Shown here: positions 31,475-40,312 of the stretch, piece by piece
How the letters are laid out: every line of letters starts with the position of its first letter
How positions within the stretch are numbered: position 1 is the first letter of the stretch
NCBI GenBank assembly: GCA_964612485.1
Contig: CAZTFF010000022.1
Span: 1-64,000 of the forward strand
From: JAFGNV01 sp964612485
GTDB lineage: Bacteria; Chloroflexota; Anaerolineae; 4572-78; J111
Direction of reading: 5' to 3'
Length of the DNA stretch: 64,000 nt
Program-made: the position numbers and the translations under genes
The notes under the pieces: model-generated
Seen by the model: the letters and a program-made list of their open reading frames with translations, nothing else
Told to the model about the DNA's origin: nothing
Database searches by the model: none

Positions 31475-32473
31475 ATGACCTCAATTTCTGTTGACTATTC
31501 CAAAAGTGTCGCGCAGCGTGATGCGCTGGGCGACGCGCTGGTCACGTTGGGTGAGGCGTACCCTGAGCTGGTGGTGCTTTCGCCCGATGTTGCCCCCTCG
31601 ACCCGGGCCACCAAATTCCAGGCCGCCTACCCCGACCGGTATGTGTGTACCGGCATTGCCGAGCAAAATACGGTGGGCATGGCGTCCGGCCTGTCTACGG
31701 CCGGCTGGGTGCCGCTGGTGGCCGCCTATGCCATGTTCATGGCCGGCAAAGCCTGGGAACCCATCCGCAATACCATTGGCTACCCCAAAACCAATGTCAA
31801 ATTGGTAGCCACCCACGCCGGCCTCAATGTTGGCCCGGACGGGGTTACGCACCAGGCCACGGAAGATATTGCCCTCATGCGCGCCATCCCCGGGATGGTT
31901 GTTTTAGCGCCCACCGATGCCAATCAGGTGCTGCCGGCGCTGCACGCGGCGATGGACATCAAAGGGCCGGTGTATGTTCGGCTGGAACGGGCGGCTATCC
32001 CCCTGTTAACCGATCCCGATGCGCCGGTTGCGGTGGGCCAATCTCTATTGCTGCGGGAGGGATCGGATGCCACCGTTTTTGCTATCGGCGGGATGGTGGC
32101 CGCTGGCCTGGAGGCGGCTGAAACCCTGGCTGCCGAAGGCGTCGATACCCGCGTGGTGAGCATGGTTTCGCTCAAACCCGTCGATGAAGCGGTGATCATA
32201 CGCGCGGCCCGCGAAACCGGCGCTATTGTTACGGCTGAAGATCACAATCGTTATGGCGGGTTGGGCGGCGCGGTGGCCGAAGTGCTGGCTCGTTCCGTTC
32301 CCGCTCCGATGGAACAGGTAGCCGTCAACGATGTGTTTGCCGAGAGCGGGGGAGCGAAACAGCTTCATCAAAAATATCACCTGACGGCAGACAACATTGC
32401 CGGGGCCGTCCGGCAGGCGGTGGCCCGGCGCAAGAATAATTCTGGCTCAAACAACGGGAGAACAAACGTATGA
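31475..32473 (+). CDS. transketolase, C-terminal half (pyrimidine-binding and C-terminal domains)
   Basis: 332 residues. TGIAEQNTVGMASGLS carries the Glu that activates ThDP. VKLVATHAGLNVGPDGVTHQATEDIALMRAIPGM matches the transketolase/DXS pyrimidine domain, and MVSLKPVDEAVI the C-terminal domain. It must pair with the product of the next gene. Split transketolases occur in archaea and in specialised sugar pathways, such as the apulose-4-phosphate transketolase AptAB. The order here is C-half first. AAAGGAG precedes the ATG; the stop overlaps the next start by 4 nt. Confidence 0.9.
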   Translation: MTSISVDYSKSVAQRDALGDALVTLGEAYPELVVLSPDVAPSTRATKFQAAYPDRYVCTGIAEQNTVGMASGLSTAGWVPLVAAYAMFMAGKAWEPIRNTIGYPKTNVKLVATHAGLNVGPDGVTHQATEDIALMRAIPGMVVLAPTDANQVLPALHAAMDIKGPVYVRLERAAIPLLTDPDAPVAVGQSLLLREGSDATVFAIGGMVAAGLEAAETLAAEGVDTRVVSMVSLKPVDEAVIIRAARETGAIVTAEDHNRYGGLGGAVAEVLARSVPAPMEQVAVNDVFAESGGAKQLHQKYHLTADNIAGAVRQAVARRKNNSGSNNGRTNV

Positions 32474-33339
32474 CCGCGAATATTGTAAGAACCAAAGTTG
32501 ATGCACCTCACGCCGAATTGGCCGAACGCGCCCGATGCATGCGAAAACACGTCATTCGCATGACCGATGCGGCGGGCAGCGGCCATCCCGGCCCAGCCTT
32601 TTCCATTGTGGATATGGTGGCCACCCTCTATTTTTCTGAAATGCGATATGATCCTCAAAATCCAAACTGGCTCGATCGGGACCGTTTTGTGCTTTCCAAA
32701 GGACACAGCGCGCCCGGTCTCTACGCCGCCTTGTACGAGGCGGGCTTCTTTTCGGAGGAAGTGATGCTGAGTCTGCGCCGGCCCGGCAGCCCGCTGCAAG
32801 GACATCCCGATGCTAAAATGGACGGGATCGATGCCACCTCCGGTTCTCTGGGGACCGGATTTTCCCAGGCGCTGGGTATGGCTATGGGCGCAAAAATGCG
32901 CGGCAGCGCCAGCCGGGTGTACGCTCTCCTGGGGGACGGCGAGTGTGACGAGGGCCAGATTTGGGAAGCGGCTCTGGCCGCCCCCCACTTCAAGCTTGAC
33001 AATCTGACGGTGTTCATCGATTTCAATAAAGACCAGTTTGAAGCGCCGGTAAGTGAGGTGATGAACCTGGAACCGCTGGCCGACAAATGGTTTACTTTTG
33101 GCTGGCGGGTAGAAGAGATCAATGGTCACGATTTTTACGATATCCTTGGTTTCCTGGAGCGCTCGCGCCAGTGCCGGGATAAACCCTCCATTGCCATTGC
33201 CCACACCTTGAAAGGCTATGGAGTTTCTTTTATGAGCGGCAACCACGCCTATCACGCCCGCGCCTTGAAACCCGAAGAGTCGCAAGCCGCTTTGGCCGAG
33301 CTTGACAGCCAGGCGCCAAATTGCGGGAGAAAAAAATGA
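32470..33339 (+). CDS. transketolase, N-terminal half (ThDP diphosphate-binding domain)
   Basis: 289 residues. AAGSGHPGPAFSIVDMVATLYF, LSKGHSAPGLYAALYEAG and the ThDP/metal site LLGDGECDEGQIWEAALAA...DFNKDQFE are diagnostic. It forms the active site with the upstream half-protein and transfers two-carbon ketol units between sugar phosphates. Context (ribokinase-like, two RpiB-like genes) suggests a dedicated pentose or branched-pentose phosphate pathway. Ends with ATGA overlap to the kinase gene. Confidence 0.9.
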   Translation: MTANIVRTKVDAPHAELAERARCMRKHVIRMTDAAGSGHPGPAFSIVDMVATLYFSEMRYDPQNPNWLDRDRFVLSKGHSAPGLYAALYEAGFFSEEVMLSLRRPGSPLQGHPDAKMDGIDATSGSLGTGFSQALGMAMGAKMRGSASRVYALLGDGECDEGQIWEAALAAPHFKLDNLTVFIDFNKDQFEAPVSEVMNLEPLADKWFTFGWRVEEINGHDFYDILGFLERSRQCRDKPSIAIAHTLKGYGVSFMSGNHAYHARALKPEESQAALAELDSQAPNCGRKK

Positions 33340-34268
33340 CATGCCCAAACGTAGTGGTGGTGGGTAGCGCCAATATGGATGTATATGCCTATGTTGACCA
33401 TTTGCCCGAACACGGCGAAACCGTGATTGGGCATCGTTACTGGATGGGTATGGGGGGCAAAGGCGCTAATCAGACGGTTGCCGCCTGCCGGCTGGGGGCG
33501 CAGGCCGCGCTGGTGGGCCGGGTGGGGGAAGACCTCTTCGGCCAGCAAATGCTTGATACCCTGAAGGGGCATGGTGTGAATTGTGATTTTATTCAAACAG
33601 ATTCAGAAGCCGGTTCAGGGGTGGCGCTGGTGATGGTGGATGGGCAGGCGGAAAATATTATCGCTGTCATTCCCGGTACGAACATGCGTATCAGCCCGGC
33701 CGATGTGGAAGCCGCCGCCGGCCGGATACAGGCCGCCGACGTGGTGATGATGCAGTTGGAAATCCCCCTGGAGGCCATCGAAAAAGCCATCGATATTGCC
33801 CGCAGCAGCAATACCCTGTGCATTCTCAACCCGGCTCCGGCCCGCCCGCTCCCGGACAGTATTTTGAATAAGGTTGATATGCTGACCCCGAATCAAACCG
33901 AGGCCAAAGTATTGACCGGTATTTCCGCCGATACGGTGGAGGGCGCAAAAACTGCGGCCCAGGCGTTGTTGGCCAAAGGGGTCAAAACCGTCATCATTAC
34001 TCTGGGCGCGCAGGGCGCGCTCATTGTGCAGCCGGAGGAGACACTGCACATTGACGGTTTTAAGGTTGATGCCCTGGATACCAGCGGCGCGGGCGATGCT
34101 TTTATGGGCGGGCTGGGTGTTGCTTTGGGCGAAGGAAAAACCCTGGCCGAGGCCGTTCAATTTGCCAATGGGGTGGGCGCGTTGTCTGCCACCAGGCCGG
34201 GCGCGATGCCCTCGATGCCGGCCCGGGATGAAGTGGATGAGTTTGTTCGAAAGGAGAATGTGTTATGA
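33336..34268 (+). CDS. ribokinase-like PfkB-family sugar kinase
   Basis: About 310 residues. GSANMDVYAYVDHLPEHGETV and GGKGANQTVAACRLG are ribokinase substrate-binding motifs. NPAPARPLP and TPNQTEAKVLTG lie mid-protein. DTSGAGDAFMGGL holds the catalytic Asp and anion hole, and ALSATRPGAMPSMP the C-terminal monovalent-cation loop. It phosphorylates ribose or a similar sugar at O5. ATG 33336 follows CGGGAG. Overlaps both neighbours by 4 nt. Confidence 0.88.
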   Translation: MTCPNVVVVGSANMDVYAYVDHLPEHGETVIGHRYWMGMGGKGANQTVAACRLGAQAALVGRVGEDLFGQQMLDTLKGHGVNCDFIQTDSEAGSGVALVMVDGQAENIIAVIPGTNMRISPADVEAAAGRIQAADVVMMQLEIPLEAIEKAIDIARSSNTLCILNPAPARPLPDSILNKVDMLTPNQTEAKVLTGISADTVEGAKTAAQALLAKGVKTVIITLGAQGALIVQPEETLHIDGFKVDALDTSGAGDAFMGGLGVALGEGKTLAEAVQFANGVGALSATRPGAMPSMPARDEVDEFVRKENVL

Positions 34269-34726
34269 AAATTGCTATTGGCAGCGACCATGCGGCCTTC
34301 AAGCTGAAGCAGATCATCAAGCAGCACCTGGCATCGTTGGGGCACGAATTTGAAGATTTTGGCGCGTTCACCGATGCGGAACCGGCCAACGATTATCACC
34401 TCACCGGGGCCAATGTGGCCAACGCTGTGGTTGGAAAAGAGTATGATTACGGCATCATCATGTGCGGGACGGGGATGGGGATGAGTATTGCGGCCAACAA
34501 AGTGCCCGGTGCTTATGCGGCCCTGTGCGATAATCTCTTTTTGGCCCAGAAATCCCGCGAGCACAACAACGCCAATGTGCTGGTCTTGGGGGCGCGGGTG
34601 ATTGGTGATGAACTGGCCAAGGAGATTGTCACCACCTGGCTGACGACCGAGTACGCCGGCGGGCGGCACGAACCGCGGAATCAAAATCTCAGGGTGATTG
34701 AAAGAACCTACAAACCTGAAGATTAG
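34265..34726 (+). CDS. RpiB/LacA/LacB-family sugar-phosphate isomerase (copy 1)
   Basis: 153 residues. MKIAIGSDHAAFKLK holds the phosphate and acid-base residues. IIMCGTGMGMSIAANKVPGAYAALC is the family's signature with the active-site Cys, and EHNNANVLVLGARVIG follows. It is a ribose-5-phosphate isomerase B-like enzyme that interconverts aldose and ketose phosphates. A second, divergent copy follows at 34775, so the two may form a LacAB-like pair or serve different sugars. ATGA overlap with the kinase gene. Confidence 0.88.
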   Translation: MKIAIGSDHAAFKLKQIIKQHLASLGHEFEDFGAFTDAEPANDYHLTGANVANAVVGKEYDYGIIMCGTGMGMSIAANKVPGAYAALCDNLFLAQKSREHNNANVLVLGARVIGDELAKEIVTTWLTTEYAGGRHEPRNQNLRVIERTYKPED

Positions 34727-34774
34727 GTTTGGCAATATCTGTCTTTAATTCAAGACTACACAAGGAGCAATACC

Positions 34775-35233
34775 ATGAAAATCATCATTGGCAGCGATCA
34801 TTTTGCCCGAACTATGAAAGACGACCTCAAACAACATCTGGAAGAACTAGGCCACGATGTGGCCGATATTGGCGCGCATGCTGAAACGCCCATTGATTAC
34901 CCCGACGTGGCCGAAGAATTGGCCCGGGAAATTGCCGCCGGAAATTATGAACGGGGAGTCCTGGTATGCGGCACCGGCATTGGCATGGCCATTGCCGCCA
35001 ATAAAGTGCCGGGCGTGCGGGCGGCCTGTTGCCACGATCCCTACTCGGCGGAGCGGGCCAGGAAGAGCAATGACGCCCAGGTTATCACCATGGGCAGCCA
35101 GGTGATCGGCCCGGCAGTGGCGCGGTCGCTGCTGGATATCTGGCTGGAGTCTGAATTTGCCGGAGGCCGTTCTGCGCCCAAGGTAGCGAAGCTCAAAGCC
35201 CTTGATGCGCGTTATGGTAAATCGGAATCTTAA
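34775..35233 (+). CDS. RpiB/LacA/LacB-family sugar-phosphate isomerase (copy 2)
   Basis: 152 residues. MKIIIGSDHFARTMKDDLKQHL has Phe-Ala where copy 1 has the usual His-Ala-Ala stretch. LVCGTGIGMAIAANKVPGVRAACC keeps the Cys-Gly-Thr-Gly active site, and KSNDAQVITMGSQVIG is also present. It shares the family core with copy 1 but is clearly diverged, so this is an old duplication or separate acquisition. AAGGAG precedes the ATG. It is the last gene of the LacI operon. Confidence 0.86.
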   Translation: MKIIIGSDHFARTMKDDLKQHLEELGHDVADIGAHAETPIDYPDVAEELAREIAAGNYERGVLVCGTGIGMAIAANKVPGVRAACCHDPYSAERARKSNDAQVITMGSQVIGPAVARSLLDIWLESEFAGGRSAPKVAKLKALDARYGKSES

Positions 35234-35271
35234 TCGTTGGTACAAGGCATAGCTAAAAAATACCGTGCATT

Positions 35272-35287
35272 TGTTCACCAACGAACA
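35272..35287 (+). promoter_or_regulatory. candidate SorC-family operator (site 2, autoregulation)
   Basis: TGTTCACCAACGAACA is a 16-bp palindrome one base upstream of the -35 of the regulator's own promoter. Its reverse complement matches site 1 (30209-30224) at 15 of 16 bases. Confidence 0.65.
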
Positions 35288-35288
35288 T

Positions 35289-35317
35289 TTGACAGCACGT
35301 GAGAAGTGTGTTATGAT
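35289..35317 (+). promoter_or_regulatory. promoter of the SorC-family regulator gene
   Basis: TTGACA (35289-35294), 17-nt spacer, TATGAT (35312-35317). It places the transcript start near 35324, which excludes the upstream GTG at 35306 as translation start. Confidence 0.75.
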
Positions 35318-35368
35318 ACGCTCAATCATTTGTACAGAGTTGAACAATTGATCGAGCGAGGGCGCGGA

Positions 35369-36364
35369 ATGGCCGGCGATGAGAAGAAATTGCTGTATAA
35401 GATAGCCAAAGCCTACTATGAAGATAACTTAACCCAGAGCGAGATTGGCAAGCGCTTTAGCCTTTCGCGGGTTAAGGTTTCCCGGCTGCTCCAGCAAGCG
35501 CGCGACGAGCAAATTATTCAAATCACCATTCTTCCTTCCGCGCAAACTTCTAATGCTGAAATCGAGCGGGCGCTGGAAACCCATTACGGCCTCGATGAAG
35601 CTGTCATCGTTACTCCCTCCGCCTACACCACCGACGTTATTCTGCGAGACCTGGGGACTGCCGCCGCCGACTGCTTGTTGCGGTCCATCCAGGGCCATGA
35701 GACAGTGAGCATCAGTTGGGGCACAACAATTTTAGCAGTTAGTAATGCGCTCCCGCTTCAACGCTGGCCCCACATGAAAGTGATCCAAATGTTGGGCGGG
35801 CTGGGCCGCCCGGAGTCTGAAATGTATGCGGCGGATCTGGTGGTGCGGATGGCCCAGACGCTGGGGTGCAGGCCTCGGATGATTTCCGCCCCCGGCATTG
35901 TCAGCAAAAAAATGGTGCGCGATGCCCTCCTGGCCGACCCGCAAATTACGGATGTTCTGGACCTGGCGGCCAAAGCGGATGTGGCGCTGGTGGGGATCGG
36001 CCGGCCCACCGCAGGATCGGTGGTTTTGCAAGCGGGTATTTTAGCGCCGGAAGAATTGGACGCGCTGGGCGACCTCGGCGCGGTGGGGGATATTGCCCTC
36101 CGGTTTTTTGATGCCGATGGTCATGCCGTAGATCACGAAATTTGCGATAGAATTATCGGCCTGGACCTGGATCAGATCAAAAAAATCCCCCGGGTAATTG
36201 GCGTGGCCGGCGGGGAAGAAAAGCTAGAGGTTATTCGGGCGGCGCTGCGGGGCAAATTGATCAATGTTTTGGTTACAGAAGATCGAATTGCCCGTCATTT
36301 ATTAAAAGAGATCGATGAACCTGCTGTATCATCCGCCGCTTCGGAAGTTGTTGCCGTAACATAA
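35369..36364 (+). CDS. SorC/DeoR-type sugar-binding transcriptional regulator
   Basis: About 331 residues. An N-terminal HTH reads KIAKAYYEDNLTQSEIGKRFSLSRVKVSRLLQQAR. The large SorC effector domain includes VSISWGTTILAVSNAL, QMLGGLG and IGRPTAGS...VVLQAG. It ends in the NADP-fold-like GVAGGEEKLEVIRAALRGKLINVLVTEDRIA. SorC effectors are sugars or sugar phosphates. ATG 35369 is chosen because the predicted promoter -10 lies at 35312 and GCGAGGG precedes the ATG. The shared palindromes suggest it controls itself and the E2-E1-E3 operon. Confidence 0.88.
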   Translation: MAGDEKKLLYKIAKAYYEDNLTQSEIGKRFSLSRVKVSRLLQQARDEQIIQITILPSAQTSNAEIERALETHYGLDEAVIVTPSAYTTDVILRDLGTAAADCLLRSIQGHETVSISWGTTILAVSNALPLQRWPHMKVIQMLGGLGRPESEMYAADLVVRMAQTLGCRPRMISAPGIVSKKMVRDALLADPQITDVLDLAAKADVALVGIGRPTAGSVVLQAGILAPEELDALGDLGAVGDIALRFFDADGHAVDHEICDRIIGLDLDQIKKIPRVIGVAGGEEKLEVIRAALRGKLINVLVTEDRIARHLLKEIDEPAVSSAASEVVAVT

Positions 36365-36664
36365 GAGCCGGTTATAGGCTCTCTAAAAAGGGAGATACCT
36401 TCGATGACTTTGACGGGTCCGTGGGAAGGTATCTCCCGGAGCAATTTGACAAAACAATCGGCACGCGCCTTGACATTTTAGGTGTCTACGCTCGACCAAT
36501 CGCTATGCCTCTTGATATTATAAGCAAAAATTCCGGGTGGAGCAACCAGGCCTGAATTTTATGTCATTTTATTCGTCGAACCGTTAGTAATTGTCAAATG
36601 CTCGAATATCATAACATATTTTAGATCAAGCGGGGTTAGGCCCCCAAATTAAGGAGTATTGTCA
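36365..36664 (+). promoter_or_regulatory. intergenic region with perfect 13-bp inverted repeat
   Basis: A small hairpin GAGCC...GGCTC (36365-36381) is followed by a perfect inverted repeat GGGAGATACCTTC (36390-36402) / GAAGGTATCTCCC (36425-36437) with a 22-nt loop and no T run. TTGACA words occur at 36470-36475 and nearby, but none has a well-spaced -10. Gene-free; probably the 3' end of the regulator transcript plus the promoter of the next gene. Confidence 0.45.
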
Positions 36665-37963
36665 ATGGAACTTTACGAGCATTTGCGAAAGCGCCAGGCA
36701 GTTGGCCAACCTATCCAGGTGGGCCTGGTGGGGTGTGGACAAGAAGGATCAGGCATGTTGCACATTACGCATCGCATGACCGGGCTGGAAGTAACGGCCA
36801 TTGCCGATCTGATCCCGGACCGGCCGTTGGCGGCCTTGAAAGACCTGGGAATTGCGGAATCGGCCATCTGCATCACCAACCATCAGGGCGAGGCCAACGA
36901 TGCCTTAAAGCAAGGCAAGTATCTCATTACCGAAGACGCGGTAATGTTGGCCGAGTTGGAGCCGTTAGAGGTGTTGGTGGAAGCAACCGGCGTTACCGAA
37001 GTGGGCGCTCAGGTGGCCTGGAAAAGCATTCAAAATAAAAAGCACATGGTGATGTTGAATGTGGAAACCGACGTCACCGTGGGCATTTTTCTGCATCAAA
37101 TGGCCCAAAAAATGGGCTGCGTTTACACCGCCGCCATGGGCGATGAGCCGGGCGTATGCAAGATGTTGTACGATTTTGCCACCACGTTGGGCTTTGAGGT
37201 AGTGTGCCTGGGTAAAGGCAAAAATAATCCCATCGACTACTACGCCACCCCCGATACCTGCCGGGCGGAAGCCGAAAGCAAAAACATGAACCCCAAAATG
37301 TTGGCGGCCTTTAAAGACGGCACCAAAACGATGGTCGAATTAGCCGCCATGGCCAACGCCACCGGCCTGGTGCCCGATGTACCCGGCACGCACGGCGCTA
37401 AAGTTGATGTGGCCGATCTCAACAAAGTGTTTGTACCCGAAGCAGACGGCGGCATCTTGAGCCAGCGCGGCTGCGTTGATTTTTCAACCGGCAAAGTAGC
37501 GCCGGGCGTTTTTGCCGTTATCGCCACCGATGACGCCCGCACGATGGAAGATATGGCTTTCTATTCAATGGGCGATGGCCCCTACTACACCCTCTACCGC
37601 CCCTACCACCTGTGCAGTATCGAAACGCCTCTTTCCGTGGCCGAAGCCGCGGTTTACAACGAAGCCGCGTTGGCCCCCAAAGAGATGGTGGCCGAAGTGG
37701 TGGCTATTGCCAAGCGTGATTTGAAGGCCGGAGAAAAAGTGGGCGATATTGGCGGCATTGATTTCTTTAACCGCATTTACCGGTATGATGAAGCAAAAAT
37801 GGCCCAAGGTATTCCGATGGGGCTGGCCGCTCACGGCACCGTCTTAAAAGATATTGCCAGCGGCACCATGTTCACCACCGATAATTTTGCGCCCGATACC
37901 TCGACCCTGGTTTATAAAATGCGCCAGATGCAGGATGACCTGCTGGGATTGAACGGCCGTTAG
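36665..37963 (+). CDS. COG4091-type NAD(P)-dependent oxidoreductase with C-terminal SAF domain
   Basis: 432 residues. The Rossmann motif is VGLVGCGQEGSGM near the N-terminus, followed by NVETDVTVGIFLHQMAQKMG and ATPDTCRAEAESKNM. The C-terminal SAF-like domain is KRDLKAGEKVGDIGGIDFF. The family is called homoserine-dehydrogenase-like, but members sit in sugar and sugar-alcohol clusters and most have no proven substrate. ATG 36665 has AAGGAG 9 nt upstream. Followed 10 nt later by a zinc dehydrogenase, so both may act on successive polyol or ketose intermediates. Confidence 0.75.
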   Translation: MELYEHLRKRQAVGQPIQVGLVGCGQEGSGMLHITHRMTGLEVTAIADLIPDRPLAALKDLGIAESAICITNHQGEANDALKQGKYLITEDAVMLAELEPLEVLVEATGVTEVGAQVAWKSIQNKKHMVMLNVETDVTVGIFLHQMAQKMGCVYTAAMGDEPGVCKMLYDFATTLGFEVVCLGKGKNNPIDYYATPDTCRAEAESKNMNPKMLAAFKDGTKTMVELAAMANATGLVPDVPGTHGAKVDVADLNKVFVPEADGGILSQRGCVDFSTGKVAPGVFAVIATDDARTMEDMAFYSMGDGPYYTLYRPYHLCSIETPLSVAEAAVYNEAALAPKEMVAEVVAIAKRDLKAGEKVGDIGGIDFFNRIYRYDEAKMAQGIPMGLAAHGTVLKDIASGTMFTTDNFAPDTSTLVYKMRQMQDDLLGLNGR

Positions 37964-37973
37964 GAGAGAACCG

Positions 37974-39032
37974 ATGGCAGACACAATGAAAGCGGTGGTG
38001 GTCCGGTCGCCCATGGAATTTGATGTTGAGGATGTCCCGGTCCCCGAAGTGCCGGATGGTGGATTTCTGTTAGATGTCATTGCCTGCGGCCTGTGCGGCT
38101 CGGATTTGCGTACACTGCGGAGCGGGCATCGTAAGGTCACGTTCCCGTGGACTATCGGGCATGAAATATCCGGTAAAATCGTAGAAACAGGGCCGGGATA
38201 TCAGGGAAAATGGCAAAAAGGCGAGGTGATCGCCATTGGCCCCCTGGCTTATTGCGGCACCTGCGATTTCTGCCTGAACGGTGAGTTTGAACTGTGCGAG
38301 AATTATCGAGAGATTGCTCAGGCCTGGCCCGGCGGTTTTGCCGAGACCATGGCTGTCCCCGAGGCGTGCGTTAATTTGGGCACGATAGAACGGGTGCCGG
38401 AAGGACTTGATCCTGTTGTCGCCGCCATCGCCGAACCCATCTCGTCCTGCATCCATGCCCAGGAGAAAGGGAGTGTGGGCCTCGGGGACACCGTGGTTAT
38501 CATTGGCACCGGGCCGGTTGGCTGCATTCATATCAGCCTGGCTCGGGCCAGAGGCGCCGACAAAATTTTTGTGGTAGATATTGTGGATGAACGGCTCAAA
38601 CTGGCCGAAATGTTTGAGCCGGATGCGCTCATCAACGCTGCCAAAGTAGATTTGGTGCAGGAAGTCCGCCGGTTGACCGGCGGCAAAGGCGCGGACGTGA
38701 TTGTGACGGCTACCCCCGCGCCGGTGGCCCAGGTTCAGGCGGTGGAAATGGCTCGCAAGGGCGGGCGCATCCTGCTATTTGGCGGGCTGCCCAAAGACAG
38801 CAGCAAACCCGGCGTGGATATGAATCTTGTTCACTACAACGCCCTGCATCTCATTGGCACCACCATTTTTGCCCCGCGCCATTACCGGCTGGCCCTCAAG
38901 TTTGTGGCTTCGGGCCGTATCCCGGTGGATAAACTGATTACCCACCGTTTTCCGCTTACGGGTTTCAAAAAGGGCGCAACCATGGCGCTCGAGGGCAAGG
39001 TTCTAAAATCAGTCTTTTTGTCTCCTTCTTGA
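37974..39032 (+). CDS. zinc-dependent alcohol/polyol dehydrogenase (MDR family)
   Basis: 352 residues. Catalytic zinc residues lie in CGLCGSDLRT and IGHEISG. The structural zinc lobe is CGTCDFCLNGEFELCEN with four Cys, and the NAD motif is VVIIGTGPVGCIHISLARARG. It resembles sorbitol/threonine dehydrogenases that oxidise a secondary alcohol of a polyol. The substrate is unknown. TAGGAGAG overlaps the preceding stop. Confidence 0.85.
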   Translation: MADTMKAVVVRSPMEFDVEDVPVPEVPDGGFLLDVIACGLCGSDLRTLRSGHRKVTFPWTIGHEISGKIVETGPGYQGKWQKGEVIAIGPLAYCGTCDFCLNGEFELCENYREIAQAWPGGFAETMAVPEACVNLGTIERVPEGLDPVVAAIAEPISSCIHAQEKGSVGLGDTVVIIGTGPVGCIHISLARARGADKIFVVDIVDERLKLAEMFEPDALINAAKVDLVQEVRRLTGGKGADVIVTATPAPVAQVQAVEMARKGGRILLFGGLPKDSSKPGVDMNLVHYNALHLIGTTIFAPRHYRLALKFVASGRIPVDKLITHRFPLTGFKKGATMALEGKVLKSVFLSPS

Positions 39033-39104
39033 TAGTGGGTGGGTAAGGGCGCGTTCCGGCGCGCTCTTACCGCCCCAATTATTGAAAGGTGTTAAGGTTC
39101 AACG

Positions 39105-40175
39105 ATGAACAGTAAAATTACCCGATCTCAACTTGAAGCATCTTTGCAAGCGACTGATCAGGCTTATGCGGTGGTTTCGCTGCAAAATGAGGTCAGCCTG
39201 ATCGTCAGCCGGCGCGGCGGGCGGGTTTTTGGCCCCTATCTCTCTGCCGATAGCGAAAGCATTTTCTGGACCAACAGCGCGCTGGCTGCCCCAGAAACCT
39301 TTCGGGAATTTCTGGCCTCCGACGATTGGAATTTGGGCGGCGAACGAATCTGGATCGCGCCGGAAATCCAATACATGGTCAAAGACCGGACGGATTTTTG
39401 GGGCACCATTCAGGTGCCGCCGGCCATAGATCCGGGCGATTACTCGCTCAAGCAAATTGGGCCGGAGCAGTGTCAGTTTTCTATGGATTGCACCCTGCCG
39501 GTCTATAATCTGACCACCGGAGAGAAGCAGCTCCACGTAGAGAAGGCCATTCATCCGGTTGATGACCCCCTGCGCGGCTTGAGCGAGTATAAGTCGCTCA
39601 TAAGCGGCGTAACCTTTGCCGGTTACGAACAGGTGGTGACGCTGTCTGAGTCTCGCCTGGACGGCATTCTGAGCGAAACCTGGAATTTGATCCAACTCAA
39701 TGCCGGCGGGCAACTCATTATCCCCGCTTCCCCGCTGATCGAATACACCGACTACTACGAACCCATCGACGAAGACCACCAGACACTTCATACCAATCAC
39801 ATCAGCCTGAACATCACCGGCCGGCGGCGGTACAAAGTGGGCTATAAGGCTGTCCAGACATTTGGACGTTTAGGTTATTTTAATCAGCTTGCTGATGACC
39901 GGGCCTATCTGCTGGTGCGGAATTTCTTTAACAACCCGGCGGTGCCCTATGCCGAGGAGCCGTGGCATACCCCGGGCCGGCGCGGTCATTCCATCCATGT
40001 CTATAACGATGGCGGCATGTTTGGCGGTTTTGGCGAGTTGGAAGTGAACGGCCAGACCATTGGCGGCGAAACCGGCCAATCGTCCGTTACCGACCAATTT
40101 GTACTCTGGCTTTACGTCGGCCACCCTGACAAATTAAAAACGCTTGCCACCCATTTGCTGGGCGTGCAGCTTTAA
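39105..40175 (+). CDS. DUF6786-like protein, possible mutarotase-fold enzyme
   Basis: 356 residues, no signal peptide. Features are SLIVSRRGGRVFGPYLS, NLGGERIWIAPE, the stretch EEPWHTPGRRGHSIHVYNDG, and GGFGELEVNGQTIG near the C-terminus. The beta-rich pattern and GGERIWIAPE recall aldose-1-epimerase-like folds and DUF6786 proteins, which occur in sugar clusters. A mutarotase-type role on the pathway sugar is plausible but not shown. Separate from the upstream dehydrogenase by 72 nt. Confidence 0.6.
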   Translation: MNSKITRSQLEASLQATDQAYAVVSLQNEVSLIVSRRGGRVFGPYLSADSESIFWTNSALAAPETFREFLASDDWNLGGERIWIAPEIQYMVKDRTDFWGTIQVPPAIDPGDYSLKQIGPEQCQFSMDCTLPVYNLTTGEKQLHVEKAIHPVDDPLRGLSEYKSLISGVTFAGYEQVVTLSESRLDGILSETWNLIQLNAGGQLIIPASPLIEYTDYYEPIDEDHQTLHTNHISLNITGRRRYKVGYKAVQTFGRLGYFNQLADDRAYLLVRNFFNNPAVPYAEEPWHTPGRRGHSIHVYNDGGMFGGFGELEVNGQTIGGETGQSSVTDQFVLWLYVGHPDKLKTLATHLLGVQL

Positions 40176-40213
40176 GATTTAAGTAGGTGGGGGTCGAGGT
40201 ACGAGTCCCAACA

Positions 40214-40254
40214 GTTGGATTTCAGCGGGCTATTATCGCCCACTTCAATCCAAC
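40214..40254 (+). terminator. two-tier hairpin after the DUF6786 gene
   Basis: GTTGGATT (40214-40221) pairs with AATCCAAC (40247-40254). Inside, GGGC (40227-40230) pairs with GCCC (40238-40241). No T run follows, only TTGTAATT, so it is a processing or partial terminator hairpin rather than a strong one. Confidence 0.4.
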
Positions 40255-40312
40255 TTGTAATTCTAACAAAACAATCGTAGTTTATATTCAATGTTGAAAG
40301 GAGCATCACCCA

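Noticed and set aside
35306..35368. Longer start (GTG 35306) for the SorC-family regulator
   Set aside because: The predicted -10 box lies at 35312-35317, so this codon would not be in the mRNA.
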